The position numbers and the translations under genes are program-made. This document shows positions 9,227 through 17,782 of a stretch of DNA of 64,000 bases, in pieces (position 1 is the stretch's first letter; each line of letters opens with the position of its first letter). This DNA is from JAGVPT01 sp963717445 (GTDB lineage: Bacteria > Bacteroidota > Ignavibacteria > UBA10030 > UBA8401), in the NCBI GenBank assembly GCA_963717445.1, contig OY970334.1, forward strand, positions 186,001 through 250,000, written 5' to 3'. The notes below the pieces were generated by a model. It saw only the letters and a list, made by a program, of their open reading frames with translations. It had not been told where the DNA came from and ran no database searches.

Positions 9227-10378
9227 TTAATAGCGCGGCATTGCCGGGTCAATGACCTCTGCCCATTCGTCGATTCCGCCAACCAGATTTTTCACCTTTC
9301 GAAAACCGGCTTGCTTCATAAATTCGACAGCCTGTCGGCTCCGCCCCCCGACCTTGCAATGAACGACAATTTCTTTTGCCGTATCCAGCTCGTTAATTCT
9401 TTTGGGCAGGTCTCGTAAAGGAATCAAATAGCCGTTAAGGTTGCAAATCTGATATTCTTGCGGCTCCCGCACATCCAGGATAAAAAGGTCGTCCTTGTTG
9501 TCGAGCCGTTTCTTCAGCTCTTCAACGGTGATTTCATACTGCTCTTCCCTTGTGAAAGAATCCCAGCCGGATTGCACGCCACAAAAGGCTTCATAGTCGA
9601 TGAGCGATGTTATTGTGCGATGCTCGCCGCATACGGGACACTCTGGATTTTTTCGAAGCTTAAGCTCCCGGAATTTCGTTTTCAGCGCATCAAAAAGTAG
9701 TAAACGCCCCGCCAGCGGCTCCCCCTTCCCGATGATAAGTTTTACCGTTTCATTGGCCTGAATCGTGCCGATAATTCCCGGCAGGATTCCTAGAACACCT
9801 CCTTCCGCGCAGCTCGGAACCAATCCCGGTGGAGGCGGCTCAGGATACAAACAACGATAGCAAGGGCCATCTTTCGTTGCAAATACCGATACCTGTCCTT
9901 CGAAACGAAAAATACTTCCGTAGACATTCGGTTTTCCGGTCAGTACACTAGCATCGTTAATAAGATAGCGCGTAGGAAAATTATCTGTGCCATCGACTAC
10001 GATATCGTACCTTGAAAATAATTCGAGCGCATTGTCGGAGGTGAGGTGCATTTCATGCGTTTCAATCTTAACGAACGGGTTGATACCTTCAAGCCGCTCT
10101 TTTGCCGATGCGAGTTTCGGCCGTCCTACATCTTTTGTCGAATGCATGACTTGCCGCTGCAAATTGGAATAATCGACAACATCAAAATCAACGATGCCGA
10201 TCCTTCCGACTCCCGCGGCCGCAAGGTATAACCCTAGCGGCGATCCAAGACCGCCTGCGCCGACCAACAGAACACTGGCGGCTTTTAATTTCTTTTGCCC
10301 GTCCATTCCGACTTCCGGCATGATCAGGTGCCGGCCGTATCGGCGAATCTCTTCTCCCGACAACTCCACATTTGCCAT
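9227..10378 (-). CDS. moeZ: MoeZ-like sulfur-carrier adenylyltransferase/sulfurtransferase (ThiF domain + rhodanese)
   Basis: 383 aa. Residues 1-260 form a ThiF/MoeB E1-like domain with the GAGGLGSPLG ATP-binding loop (40-49), a CxxC zinc pair at Cys173/176 and Cys247/250, and Cys190 in the PSCAEGG segment. Residues 280-383 are a rhodanese domain with active Cys341 in VHCKVGGRS. Such proteins adenylate the C-terminal glycine of a ubiquitin-like sulfur carrier and then hand sulfur to it. The carrier gene ends one base upstream, followed further up by a JAMM protease gene and cysM. That suggests this protein loads the carrier for cysteine synthesis, as mycobacterial MoeZ does, although it could also serve molybdopterin or thiamine carriers encoded elsewhere. 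Confidence 0.88.
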   Translation of the reverse strand: MANVELSGEEIRRYGRHLIMPEVGMDGQKKLKAASVLLVGAGGLGSPLGLYLAAAGVGRIGIVDFDVVDYSNLQRQVMHSTKDVGRPKLASAKERLEGINPFVKIETHEMHLTSDNALELFSRYDIVVDGTDNFPTRYLINDASVLTGKPNVYGSIFRFEGQVSVFATKDGPCYRCLYPEPPPPGLVPSCAEGGVLGILPGIIGTIQANETVKLIIGKGEPLAGRLLLFDALKTKFRELKLRKNPECPVCGEHRTITSLIDYEAFCGVQSGWDSFTREEQYEITVEELKKRLDNKDDLFILDVREPQEYQICNLNGYLIPLRDLPKRINELDTAKEIVVHCKVGGRSRQAVEFMKQAGFRKVKNLVGGIDEWAEVIDPAMPRY

Positions 10379-10660
10379 TTATACTACTCCTCCTGCTATC
10401 GATGGAATAATGCTGACAATGTCCTTCTCTGAAACGGGCGTCGCTTCTTTTTGCAAATAACGAATATCCTCATCATTGAGATAGACATTGACAAAATTCC
10501 GGAGCTTGCCATCGTCGGAATAGAGATGTCTTTGAAGCGCAGAATACTTGACACACAAATTGTTCAGCGCTTCTCCCACGGAGCCTCCATCGACCGCGAC
10601 CGAATCGAGATTATTTGTAAACTGCCTCAGCGGCGTTGGAATCAATATTTGAATAGACAT
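10379..10660 (-). CDS. cysO: MoaD/ThiS-family sulfur carrier, CysO-like
   Basis: 93 aa from the ATG at 10660, which has an AAAGGG ribosome-binding site. An in-frame start 93 nt upstream would overlap the protease gene and lacks homology. The beta-grasp fold is suggested by IQILIPTPLR at the start and DIVSIIPSIAGG at the end. The typical carrier ends in Gly-Gly, whose carboxylate becomes a thiocarboxylate. Here the sequence ends Gly-Gly-Val-Val, so two residues would have to be removed first. The adjacent JAMM protease is a natural candidate, as QbsD is for QbsE in Pseudomonas. Neighbour genes point to a role in cysteine biosynthesis like CysO of Mycobacterium. Confidence 0.82.
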   Translation of the reverse strand: MSIQILIPTPLRQFTNNLDSVAVDGGSVGEALNNLCVKYSALQRHLYSDDGKLRNFVNVYLNDEDIRYLQKEATPVSEKDIVSIIPSIAGGVV

Positions 10661-10682
10661 TGTGTCCCTTTGATGTTGATAG

Positions 10683-11111
10683 TTATTCGATGACAACACG
10701 TTCTTCGTTGAATTTGCTCCTGTCGTTTTCCATAACCCATGAATGGTGGTCATGATATTTACTCTTCATAATTGAGACGATCATATACGAGAACCACGGG
10801 AATGCATGCTCCAGGTCGTATTGTGAAGCCACTGAGGGAGAATCCGGGTGTGAATGATAGAACCCAATAATGTCGAGCTTTTTGCTCCGCGCGGCGGCTT
10901 CGGCTTCCCGATAGTTATCGGGTGTAATAAGAAACCTATGGTATCGTTCCGCCTCTTCAAACTGATTCTCTATGACAAACACTTCCTTCACGGTTCTTTG
11001 TTGGCCGTTCATTGTACCGAAAAGTACACCGCAACATTCATGGGGAAAAGTTTGTTCACCGTGTTTTCGAATTGTTTCAAATACATCTCCCGGTAACTTA
11101 AGCATACCCAT
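10683..11111 (-). CDS. mec: JAMM/MPN+ zinc metalloprotease, Mec-like
   Basis: 142 aa. All JAMM residues are present: Glu25 in PHECCG, then HSHPDSPSVASQYD with His86, His88, Ser96 and Asp99. In mycobacteria the Mec protease releases cysteine from the CysO-cysteine adduct; in the quinolobactin pathway a relative trims the two residues after Gly-Gly of the carrier. Both activities would make sense here, since the next gene encodes a carrier with a two-residue tail. The gene overlaps the end of cysM by 14 nt, so the two are probably translationally coupled. Confidence 0.86.
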   Translation of the reverse strand: MGMLKLPGDVFETIRKHGEQTFPHECCGVLFGTMNGQQRTVKEVFVIENQFEEAERYHRFLITPDNYREAEAAARSKKLDIIGFYHSHPDSPSVASQYDLEHAFPWFSYMIVSIMKSKYHDHHSWVMENDRSKFNEERVVIE

Positions 11112-12117
11112 CCCAAATATTTTCGCTCAAATACCGCAACCCGTCGTCGCAAAAAACTGTCACGATGACGCCGCTGGAAATTTGTTTAGCGATCTTCAGA
11201 GCAGCGGCAAGATTAGCGCCCGATGAAATTCCGACAAATAGCCCTTCTTCTTGGGCAAGTCTCTTCATCATCGTGTGCGATTCTTCAGTTGAGACCTGAA
11301 CAGATTCATCTGCAATGGATGGGTCATAAATACCCGGCACGATAGCCGATTGCATATGCTTGAGTCCCTCGATGCCGTGAAGGGGTGAATCGGGCTGCAT
11401 CGATATGCACTGAATGCTCGAACGAAATTCCTTCAACCGCCGGGACGTTCCGACAAACGTGCCGCTTGTCCCTAATCCTGCAACAAAATGCGTGACTGTT
11501 CCGCTTGTCTGTCGAATAATTTCTTCCGCCGTCCCGCGATAATGAGCTTCCCAGTTTGCCGAATTATTATATTGGTCGGGGTAAAAGAATTTTTCCGGAT
11601 TATTCTTTACCAGCTCTTTCACTCTTTTTTGCGCCCCATCTGTTCCTTCAAGCGGATTGGTGAGAGTCAGCTTTGCCCCAAAGGCTGCAATCATTTTTTT
11701 CCTCTCGCTGGATGCGTTGGAAGGCATAAAAATGTGGACCCGGTATCCGCGCACCGCTCCAAACATTGCCAGCGCAATGCCGGTGTTGCCGCTTGTCGCA
11801 TCAATAATAATTTTGTCCGGTGTAAGGCGGCCCGACTTTTCCCCTTCAAGAATCATATTCAGGGCGGCCCGGTCTTTAACGGAGCCGCTGGGGTTATGCC
11901 ATTCGGCTTTGCCGTAAATTTCCACTCCCTGAAACTCTATCCCAATTCGGCTCATTTTGAGCAACGGGGTATTACCCACCATGCTGAACGACGCGTCATG
12001 GTGGGACATCGGATGAATTTTTGCTTCCGCTGTATCCAATGCTGTCTGTATTGTGCTGTTCAAAGGGTGGTTTGTTAGTACAACACTTTCGCTCCCCCGA
12101 AGGTTCAACTTGCTCAT
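11098..12117 (-). CDS. cysM: PLP-dependent cysteine synthase, CysM-like
   Basis: 339 aa fold-type II PLP enzyme. Lys81 in NPSGSVKDR binds PLP, TSGNTGIAL is the substrate loop, and GLGTSGT binds the cofactor phosphate. It makes cysteine from an activated serine. The C-terminal CDDGLRYLSENIW resembles mycobacterial CysM, which takes O-phosphoserine and sulfur from the CysO thiocarboxylate rather than free sulfide. The first ~40 residues are longer than in known CysM; internal Met37 or Met46 could be the true start, although the listed start overlaps the HD gene stop as ATGA, which favours it. Substrate choice is inferred from gene order. Confidence 0.84.
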   Translation of the reverse strand: MSKLNLRGSESVVLTNHPLNSTIQTALDTAEAKIHPMSHHDASFSMVGNTPLLKMSRIGIEFQGVEIYGKAEWHNPSGSVKDRAALNMILEGEKSGRLTPDKIIIDATSGNTGIALAMFGAVRGYRVHIFMPSNASSERKKMIAAFGAKLTLTNPLEGTDGAQKRVKELVKNNPEKFFYPDQYNNSANWEAHYRGTAEEIIRQTSGTVTHFVAGLGTSGTFVGTSRRLKEFRSSIQCISMQPDSPLHGIEGLKHMQSAIVPGIYDPSIADESVQVSTEESHTMMKRLAQEEGLFVGISSGANLAAALKIAKQISSGVIVTVFCDDGLRYLSENIWDGYA

Positions 12118-12665
12118 AATCCTAGGTCGGCGGCTTTCGCTTTCAGGGAATCGATAACGAATTGAATGTGTTCATCCAGCGGGATACCAAGTTCCAACGC
12201 GCCCTGTGCAATATCCTCCCTGTTTACATTTCGCGCAAACGCCTTGTCCTTGAGTTTTTTCTTCACCGAACTGACTTCAAGCCCTTCAATTTTTTTATTG
12301 GGACGGACAAGCGAACAAGCGACGATAAAACCGCACAACTCATCGCATGCAAACAATGTTTTTGCCATAAGCGACTCACGCGGAACTCCCGTATACGAAG
12401 CATGTCCGAGAATTGCCGTCCGGATTTCATCCGGGTAGCCCTTCGCCTTCAAAACTTCCGACCCCTTCATTGGATGGTCCGGCGCCTGCGGATACATCTC
12501 GTAATCAAAATCGTGAATCAATCCGGTAATTCCCCATGATTCTTCATCCGCGGAGAATTTTTTTGCATACGCTCGCATCGCCGCTTCAACCGTCAATGCG
12601 TGTTTGCGCAGGCTTTCACTTTTCGTATATTCGTACAAGAGTTCAAGAGTGCTGGCTCGATCCAT
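12114..12665 (-). CDS. HD-domain hydrolase
   Basis: 183 aa. The HD signature is complete: His22, His51-Asp52 in GLIHDFDYE, His88 and Asp108 in ACDEL. Proteins of this size and pattern are small HDIG-type metal-dependent phosphohydrolases whose substrates are mostly unknown. It is the first gene of the cysM-mec-cysO-moeZ unit, with its stop overlapping the cysM start. That suggests a role, perhaps on a nucleotide or phosphorylated metabolite, tied to this pathway, but nothing in the sequence proves it. It diverges from the small plus-strand zinc-ribbon gene. Confidence 0.78.
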   Translation of the reverse strand: MDRASTLELLYEYTKSESLRKHALTVEAAMRAYAKKFSADEESWGITGLIHDFDYEMYPQAPDHPMKGSEVLKAKGYPDEIRTAILGHASYTGVPRESLMAKTLFACDELCGFIVACSLVRPNKKIEGLEVSSVKKKLKDKAFARNVNREDIAQGALELGIPLDEHIQFVIDSLKAKAADLGL

Positions 12666-12683
12666 TTCGCCGGCCTTTCTTCT

Positions 12684-12711
12684 TTGATTTTCGGGGGGAT
12701 GTTATTACATT
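12684..12711 (+). promoter_or_regulatory. Promoter of the small zinc-ribbon protein gene
   Basis: TTGATT (12684-12689), a 16-nt spacer and TACATTTTG (12706-12714), about 27 nt before the ATG at 12738. The -10 ends in TTTG like others in the window. Confidence 0.45.
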
Positions 12712-12737
12712 TTGACTATTCATTAAAGGAAATTTCC

Positions 12738-13046
12738 ATGACATTATCAATTTTGGCAGTTTGTTTTCTTCTCATGCTTATCGCCATAATCTTTTACGGC
12801 TACGGGTTCATCATGAAATCGGCCAGGCCCGCAGGCGAGCAAAATATGGAACCGTGCACAATTTGTAGAAAGAAATTTGACCGGCGGCAACTTGTTGAGC
12901 GGGAAATCGGGGACTCCAAACTCATCTATTTCTGCACATCATGTATTATGAGACTCTATGAAGACGTTCTCAAAGGTCTGAAGATCGAACACTTTCACGC
13001 TACTGCCGAAGGACATACCTCACGAAGAACGCATATACGGCATTGA
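12738..13046 (+). CDS. Small membrane-anchored zinc-ribbon protein, unknown function
   Basis: 102 aa from the ATG at 12738, which has AAAGGA 7 nt upstream. The frame is open further upstream, but that part overlaps the divergent HD gene. Residues 3-24 form one transmembrane helix. The cytoplasmic part holds two CxxC pairs, Cys40/Cys43 and Cys66/Cys69, spaced like a zinc ribbon or treble clef. The C-terminus is rich in His and Arg. The last 52 nt overlap the convergent nth gene. I do not recognise the family. It is one of only two plus-strand genes in the window. Confidence 0.66.
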   Translation: MTLSILAVCFLLMLIAIIFYGYGFIMKSARPAGEQNMEPCTICRKKFDRRQLVEREIGDSKLIYFCTSCIMRLYEDVLKGLKIEHFHATAEGHTSRRTHIRH

Positions 13047-13660
13047 GGTTTCCGGGCTCCACAGACTTTTCTCCCGTGAATGATCAGGGCATTCCCGAAA
13101 TGAATCCAGTCTTTCCGTTCAATAACATCACACAGGTCCGATTCGATTTTGTCGGGGTTTGAATTTTCAGTCAATTTGAGTCGCCGCGCTAACCGCATCA
13201 CATGTGTATCGACAACTATTCCCGATACGATATTGAACGCTCCGCTAAGAACGCAATTTGCCGTTTTGCGCCCTACTCCCGGGAGCTGAATAAGATCATC
13301 CATCGACGATGGAACTTCGCCGCCATGCTTTTCGATAAGGGCTTTGCAGCAGTTGATAATATTTTTCGCTTTGTTCCGATAAAATCCCGTCGAATGTATC
13401 ACCAGTTCAAGCTCGGATGAGCGTGCGTTTGCGAAGGCGGCGACTGTGGTGTACTTCTCGAACAGCGCCGGCGTGACCATGTTGACTCGCGCATCGGTGC
13501 ATTGAGCTGAAAGAATGACGGAGATTAAGAGCTGTAGCGGATTCGCATACTCAAGTGCAACCGAAGCGGAAGGGTATTGTTGTCGAAGTAATGCTTCTAT
13601 TTGAAGTGCACGTTTTTTTCGCCTCTCTTTTGACTCCCCTCCTCGCCGCTCCTTAGCCAT
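12995..13660 (-). CDS. nth: Endonuclease III
   Basis: 221 aa from the ATG at 13660, two nt after the preceding stop; an upstream in-frame start lies inside the neighbour gene. It is a base-excision-repair glycosylase/AP lyase for oxidised pyrimidines. The helix-hairpin-helix LPGVGRKTAN carries catalytic Lys132, Asp151 lies in VDTHV, and the 4Fe-4S cluster ligands are Cys200, 207, 210 and 216 with the standard 6-2-5 spacing. Its 3' end overlaps the convergent small zinc-ribbon gene. It is last in the long minus-strand run from lnt. Confidence 0.94.
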   Translation of the reverse strand: MAKERRGGESKERRKKRALQIEALLRQQYPSASVALEYANPLQLLISVILSAQCTDARVNMVTPALFEKYTTVAAFANARSSELELVIHSTGFYRNKAKNIINCCKALIEKHGGEVPSSMDDLIQLPGVGRKTANCVLSGAFNIVSGIVVDTHVMRLARRLKLTENSNPDKIESDLCDVIERKDWIHFGNALIIHGRKVCGARKPQCRICVLREVCPSAVA

Positions 13661-13662
13661 AC

Positions 13663-14605
13663 TTATGAAATAATCTCCTTTACGATAAGCGCGGCGTCTC
13701 CGGTCAAAGCCTTTTTCAGAGGTTCTTTCTCCATCGAGGCAAGCCATCTGACAATTTCAAAAAGCATTTTTTGCTCCGGTATCATCCGAATGCGGATCGT
13801 AAAATTATCATCTTCGAGGGACGGAAATTTATTTTGCCAGAGCGATAATCGGTGAAGGTTGAATTCTTGGGACAGGCGCTCAAATATTTTTTCCAGCTCT
13901 GCAATAAACTCATTGCTCTTCATTCCCGTCGCCCGCGGATAGAACGATGCTTCCCATAACCCTGCTGTTTGTTCTCCACCGCCGACAGTCTCCAGGACAT
14001 TATACATTCCGCTCCATGTATTCTCGACATTGTGGAGGATACCCCCCACCGACGCGCTTTTGCGGAGGATGTATTCCAGCACATCGACGTTAATCCCTGT
14101 CTCCAAAAGATACACCGTTTCGAAAATCGCCGATGAGTTTTTTCCCCGCGTGAAGCCCAAGTGTTTTAACGTCCTCCTTCCCGATGAAAGCATTTTCCGC
14201 ATAAGGACGGACAATTTTGTCTGCGAGCTGACAATTTTTGTATCGCTGACAATGGCGGAGCTCCAGGCAGCCTCAATGCCAATTTTGCATGTCGGAAGGA
14301 TTTGGTTCGCATTTTTTTTCGAGGGCTTCCTTGATAATTCGCTGCACATCATCGTTGTCGGATTTGATCGGGGTGGACAAATATTGATTAAGAGCCCCCT
14401 GAGCAACCTGCGCCGATTTAATCCGTGCTTCAAGGAGGGATGATTGAAATGCATCGCGGATGAGAGCAGCATTCGCAAGAGTATTCTTAAGCGATTCGCT
14501 GAGTAGTTTTTGAAACTCAACAACCTCTGCTGCCGGCCGCGCTTGCTGCACCACGCAGTAGGAAATAATTCTTGAAGGAATTCCGAGTTCGGTGAAGATG
14601 CTCAT
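13663..14605 (-). CDS. Unknown protein, frame broken at an A8 run
   Basis: Two overlapping frames together make one protein. The first reads 110 aa from the ATG at 14605 and stops at 14273. The second continues in the +1 frame to 13663. They join at eight consecutive A (plus-strand T at 14312-14319). With seven A the gene would read straight through as EKNANQ and give about 313 aa. The N-terminal part is rich in alpha-helix and Ala/Gln/Ser; the C-terminal part is mixed. No family was recognised. The break may be a homopolymer sequencing error, a real mutation, or slippage-dependent expression. Its neighbours are nth and a LiaF-like gene. Confidence 0.6.
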
Positions 14606-14666
14606 TCTCTGGTGTCCCGTTTGTTCTTAAGGCCGTGCCGTTGCTCTTTTGTCAACCCCTAGCCAT

Positions 14667-15263
14667 TTACCAAACTTTCACATCACCAAAAACTTGGTTT
14701 GAAATAATGCGAAGTTTCTTAGATGCGCCGGAATAATTCGGAGATGAATAAGAAATTTCTTGACCGAAACCGCTTTTCGTGTTCCCCAAAACTCTGACAT
14801 CCCCAAACACCGAGTGGGTTGTCACGTAGAGCTCGGTATCCTTCGGCACCAAGACGTGTAAGTCTCCGAACACACCGTCCAATTTGAGGATTTGCTCACC
14901 CTCGGCCAGGGCTATTTCAGAAAGGTCGATGTTCATATCCCCGAACGTGGTCGAGATTGATCCTCCGCGGAAGTCTTTCGAACTGATTTTAAGGTCAACG
15001 TCGCCGAATACATTTGAATTGTGTATTGTCGACGTGCTCGATTCCTGTGTGCTGCCGGATCCCATGGTGGCGGATGTTGAGGGTTGAGTTGAACTTCGCC
15101 CGTACCGAAAGAAAATTCTGACCCCTATGATAATAAGAATAAGAGGCCAATACGTAGCGATGACGCTGCCGAAATCCGCAATACCAAGATTGTCAAGCAG
15201 GAACAACACTCCAAGAGTGATGAGAATCAATGCGCCAAGATAAGGCCGTCGGTGCGCGCTCAT
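14667..15263 (-). CDS. LiaF-like membrane protein (LiaI-LiaF-type TM region plus beta-helix-like domain)
   Basis: 198 aa. Two transmembrane helices fill residues ~9-52 (GALILITLGVLFLLDNLG and WPLILIIIGVRIFF), the pattern of the LiaI-LiaF TM region. A Ser/Thr-rich linker follows, then a domain with four spaced FGDV/FGDM/FGDL repeats (starting with NVFGDVDL and ending with QVFGDVKVW), as in cell-wall-active antibiotic response proteins. LiaF in Bacillus restrains a two-component system. No sensor kinase gene is adjacent here, so only an envelope role can be inferred. Confidence 0.78.
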   Translation of the reverse strand: MSAHRRPYLGALILITLGVLFLLDNLGIADFGSVIATYWPLILIIIGVRIFFRYGRSSTQPSTSATMGSGSTQESSTSTIHNSNVFGDVDLKISSKDFRGGSISTTFGDMNIDLSEIALAEGEQILKLDGVFGDLHVLVPKDTELYVTTHSVFGDVRVLGNTKSGFGQEISYSSPNYSGASKKLRIISNQVFGDVKVW

Positions 15264-15281
15264 GAGTTTCTCCTTTACAGA

Positions 15282-17033
15282 TTACCGTTTGAAAGAGGCA
15301 AAATATTTTTGGACTTGGTGCAAGTCCATCGTGTTGAGAACGTCATCCTTTTCAAGCCATCCTTTTCGGGCTATGCCGACGCCGTACCGCACGTCGTGCA
15401 AGCCGTCGACGACATGCGCATCGGGATTGATTGATATTTTGACGCCCTTCTCTTTGGCATACTTGCACATCCGCCAGTCGAGGTCCAATCGGGAAGGATG
15501 CGCGTTGATTTCGATACACTTTCCGTAATCAGCCGCAGCATCGATGATCGCCGTCTGGTTCAGAGGATACGCGTCGCGCTGCAGCAACAAGCGTCCCGTC
15601 GGATGACCCAGGACAGTCACGTATTTGTTCTTTAGAGCTTTCAAAATCCGTTTCGTCATTTCGGCTTCCGTCATCTTGAAACTGCTGTGGACAGACGCGA
15701 CAACGTAATCGAACGTCGAAAGAATTTTATCGCTGAAGTCGAGTGCGCCGGTAGGCAGAATATCGACTTCCGTTCCACTAAAGATACGGAAGTTCGCCCA
15801 TTTTTGATTCAAGGTATTAATTTCTTTTTGCTGCTTTTTTACACGATCCTCGGTCAAACCGTTGGCATAAACGGCAATTTTGCTGTGGTCAGCGATACCG
15901 AGATATTCCCACCCTAATTTTTGAGCGGCTTCAGCCATTTCAGAGAGCGTATTTACGCCGTCGCTGTAATTCGTGTGGCAGTGGAATGTTCCGCGAATAT
16001 CATGCTCTGACACGAGGGTTGGGAGATTATTTTTTTCTGCTGCCTCAATTTCCCCGAAATCTTCGCGCAACTCGGGAGGGGTGTATTGAAGTCCGAGCGT
16101 TTTATATATCCCTTCCTCATTTTTGCAGGGGACAGTTTTTTTTGCTTTCCCCCTTTTTTCTTCAGATCCGATTTTAGAGAAGCCGTACTCGTTCAAACTC
16201 AGATCGAATTTTTTGGCAATAGTTCGCAGGCGGACATTATGGTCTTTGCTCCCTGTAAAATAATTTAGCGCGAAAGGAAATTCAGAATCATCGACAACGC
16301 GGAGGTCGCAATTGATGCCGGAGTTGAGGACGACGCTCGATTTCGTTTCACCTTCACCGGTGATGCGTTCAACATCGGGATGAGAAGTAAACGCCTTCAT
16401 GATTGCCGGAACCGCAGGCGCTTTTGCACTTGCAACAATGTCAATGTCTCCGATGACCTCTTTTTTTCGCCGCAGGCTGCCGGCAATTTCCGATCGAATA
16501 ATCCCTTTTTGCTTGAGGACAGCGGCATAGATATGCTGCGCGGCTTTTTCTGCGACAGAATAGAGGAATTTGGAACTGTGCTTCCTCATCGCGTCAATCC
16601 CCGCCAAAATATTTTCTTCGGTTTTTTTCCCAAAGCCCTCAACCTTTTCCAGCTTGCCGGCTTTGCATGCAGCTTCAAGCTCTTCTACGGATTTTATCTT
16701 CAGTTTTTCATACAGAAGTTTTACTTTTTTCGGGCCGACACCTGAAATGCCCAACATAGCCATCAACCCTTCAGGCAAGGAAGCTTTCAACTCTTCATGG
16801 TACTTGAGCCTCCCCGTAGTGATAAGTTCTGTAATCTTTTCGGCAATCGCTTCACCGATCCCCTTTATATTTCTGATCTCTCCCGACTGAACGAGCGTTT
16901 CCAGATCGGCTGTGGCTCCCTCGATTGCTCGAGCGGCGTTGTGATACGCACGGCATTTGAAAGGGTTCTCGCCTTTCAATTCAAGCAGGGTTCCTATTTG
17001 ATCCAGTATTTCAGAGACCTTTGCTTTTTCCAT
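15282..17033 (-). CDS. polX: DNA polymerase X family protein with PHP domain
   Basis: 583 aa, standard length for bacterial PolX. Domains in order: helix-hairpin-helix DNA-binding repeats (GIGEAIAEKI and GVGPKKVKLLYEK), a polymerase-beta nucleotidyltransferase with GSLRRKKEVIGDIDIV carrying the metal-binding aspartates, and a C-terminal PHP phosphoesterase starting at FHCHTNYSDG with further metal ligands in GIADHS and NAHPSRLD. It fills gaps and trims 3' ends in base-excision and end-joining repair. It lies 8 nt after the LOG-family gene and 18 nt before the LiaF-like gene. Confidence 0.93.
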   Translation of the reverse strand: MEKAKVSEILDQIGTLLELKGENPFKCRAYHNAARAIEGATADLETLVQSGEIRNIKGIGEAIAEKITELITTGRLKYHEELKASLPEGLMAMLGISGVGPKKVKLLYEKLKIKSVEELEAACKAGKLEKVEGFGKKTEENILAGIDAMRKHSSKFLYSVAEKAAQHIYAAVLKQKGIIRSEIAGSLRRKKEVIGDIDIVASAKAPAVPAIMKAFTSHPDVERITGEGETKSSVVLNSGINCDLRVVDDSEFPFALNYFTGSKDHNVRLRTIAKKFDLSLNEYGFSKIGSEEKRGKAKKTVPCKNEEGIYKTLGLQYTPPELREDFGEIEAAEKNNLPTLVSEHDIRGTFHCHTNYSDGVNTLSEMAEAAQKLGWEYLGIADHSKIAVYANGLTEDRVKKQQKEINTLNQKWANFRIFSGTEVDILPTGALDFSDKILSTFDYVVASVHSSFKMTEAEMTKRILKALKNKYVTVLGHPTGRLLLQRDAYPLNQTAIIDAAADYGKCIEINAHPSRLDLDWRMCKYAKEKGVKISINPDAHVVDGLHDVRYGVGIARKGWLEKDDVLNTMDLHQVQKYFASFKR

Positions 17034-17041
17034 CGTTTCCT

Positions 17042-17752
17042 TTAAAAGTTTGGTGCATGCTCGGTTGTCTTGTAGAAATCGGTCACGATTTGCGCCGCAT
17101 TTTTCGGGTCATCGGTCAGCGAAAATAGCTGTAAATCTTCTTTTGAAATATTTCCTTCGGCGAGCATTTTCGATTTTATCCAGTCAAACATGCCCGCCCA
17201 GTATTCTTTTCCCATAAGGATTATTGGGAATTTATTGACTTTTTTTGTTTGCACCAGCGTAATAGATTCGAACATTTCATCGAGAGTGCCGAATCCGCCC
17301 GGCATCACGATAAATGCTTGAGCGTATTTCACGAACATGACTTTGCGGACATAAAAATGACGGAAGGTGATCAGTTTATCCTTATCGATGTAAGCATTGG
17401 CACTCTGCTCAAACGGCAAATCGATATTTATTCCGACTGAAACACCCCCCGCCTCTTTTGCCCCTTTGTTTGCAGCTTCCATAATACCGGGGCCACCGCC
17501 GGAAATAATGCCGTACCCGCTCCGGACAAATTCTCTTGCCACATCAACCGTCATTTCATAATACCGGGTGCCCGGTTTTGTTCGAGCCGAGCCAAAAATC
17601 GTTATGCAGGGACCTAGGCGGGAAAATGTTTGAAAGCCCTCAACAAACTCGGACATTACGCGAAACACCCGCCATATATCGTCCTGAGCTTTTAGAAGTT
17701 GATCGAGTCTATTATCCTGAACAATGTCGTGTTCTGTTCTTATTGGCGCCAT
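17042..17752 (-). CDS. LOG-family nucleoside 5'-monophosphate phosphoribohydrolase (TIGR00730-type)
   Basis: 236 aa Rossmann-fold protein. It has the family signatures SGGGPGIMEAAN and PGGFGTLDEMFE. Members release free bases from cytokinin or other nucleotide 5'-monophosphates; older annotations call them lysine decarboxylases, which is wrong. The N-terminal ~35 residues are extra relative to short plant-type LOGs, as in the longer bacterial type. It follows trpG by 30 nt in the same run. Confidence 0.85.
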   Translation of the reverse strand: MAPIRTEHDIVQDNRLDQLLKAQDDIWRVFRVMSEFVEGFQTFSRLGPCITIFGSARTKPGTRYYEMTVDVAREFVRSGYGIISGGGPGIMEAANKGAKEAGGVSVGINIDLPFEQSANAYIDKDKLITFRHFYVRKVMFVKYAQAFIVMPGGFGTLDEMFESITLVQTKKVNKFPIILMGKEYWAGMFDWIKSKMLAEGNISKEDLQLFSLTDDPKNAAQIVTDFYKTTEHAPNF

Positions 17753-17782
17753 AATGAATTTCCTTTTCGAGTTCGCCCAGTA

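Noticed and set aside
12600..12737. Longer start for the small zinc-ribbon gene
   Set aside because: It would overlap the HD gene on the opposite strand and bypass the good ribosome-binding site at 12725-12730.
14273..14523. Two separate genes at 13663-14605
   Set aside because: The second frame has no start near the end of the first, and the parts join smoothly at the A8 run.
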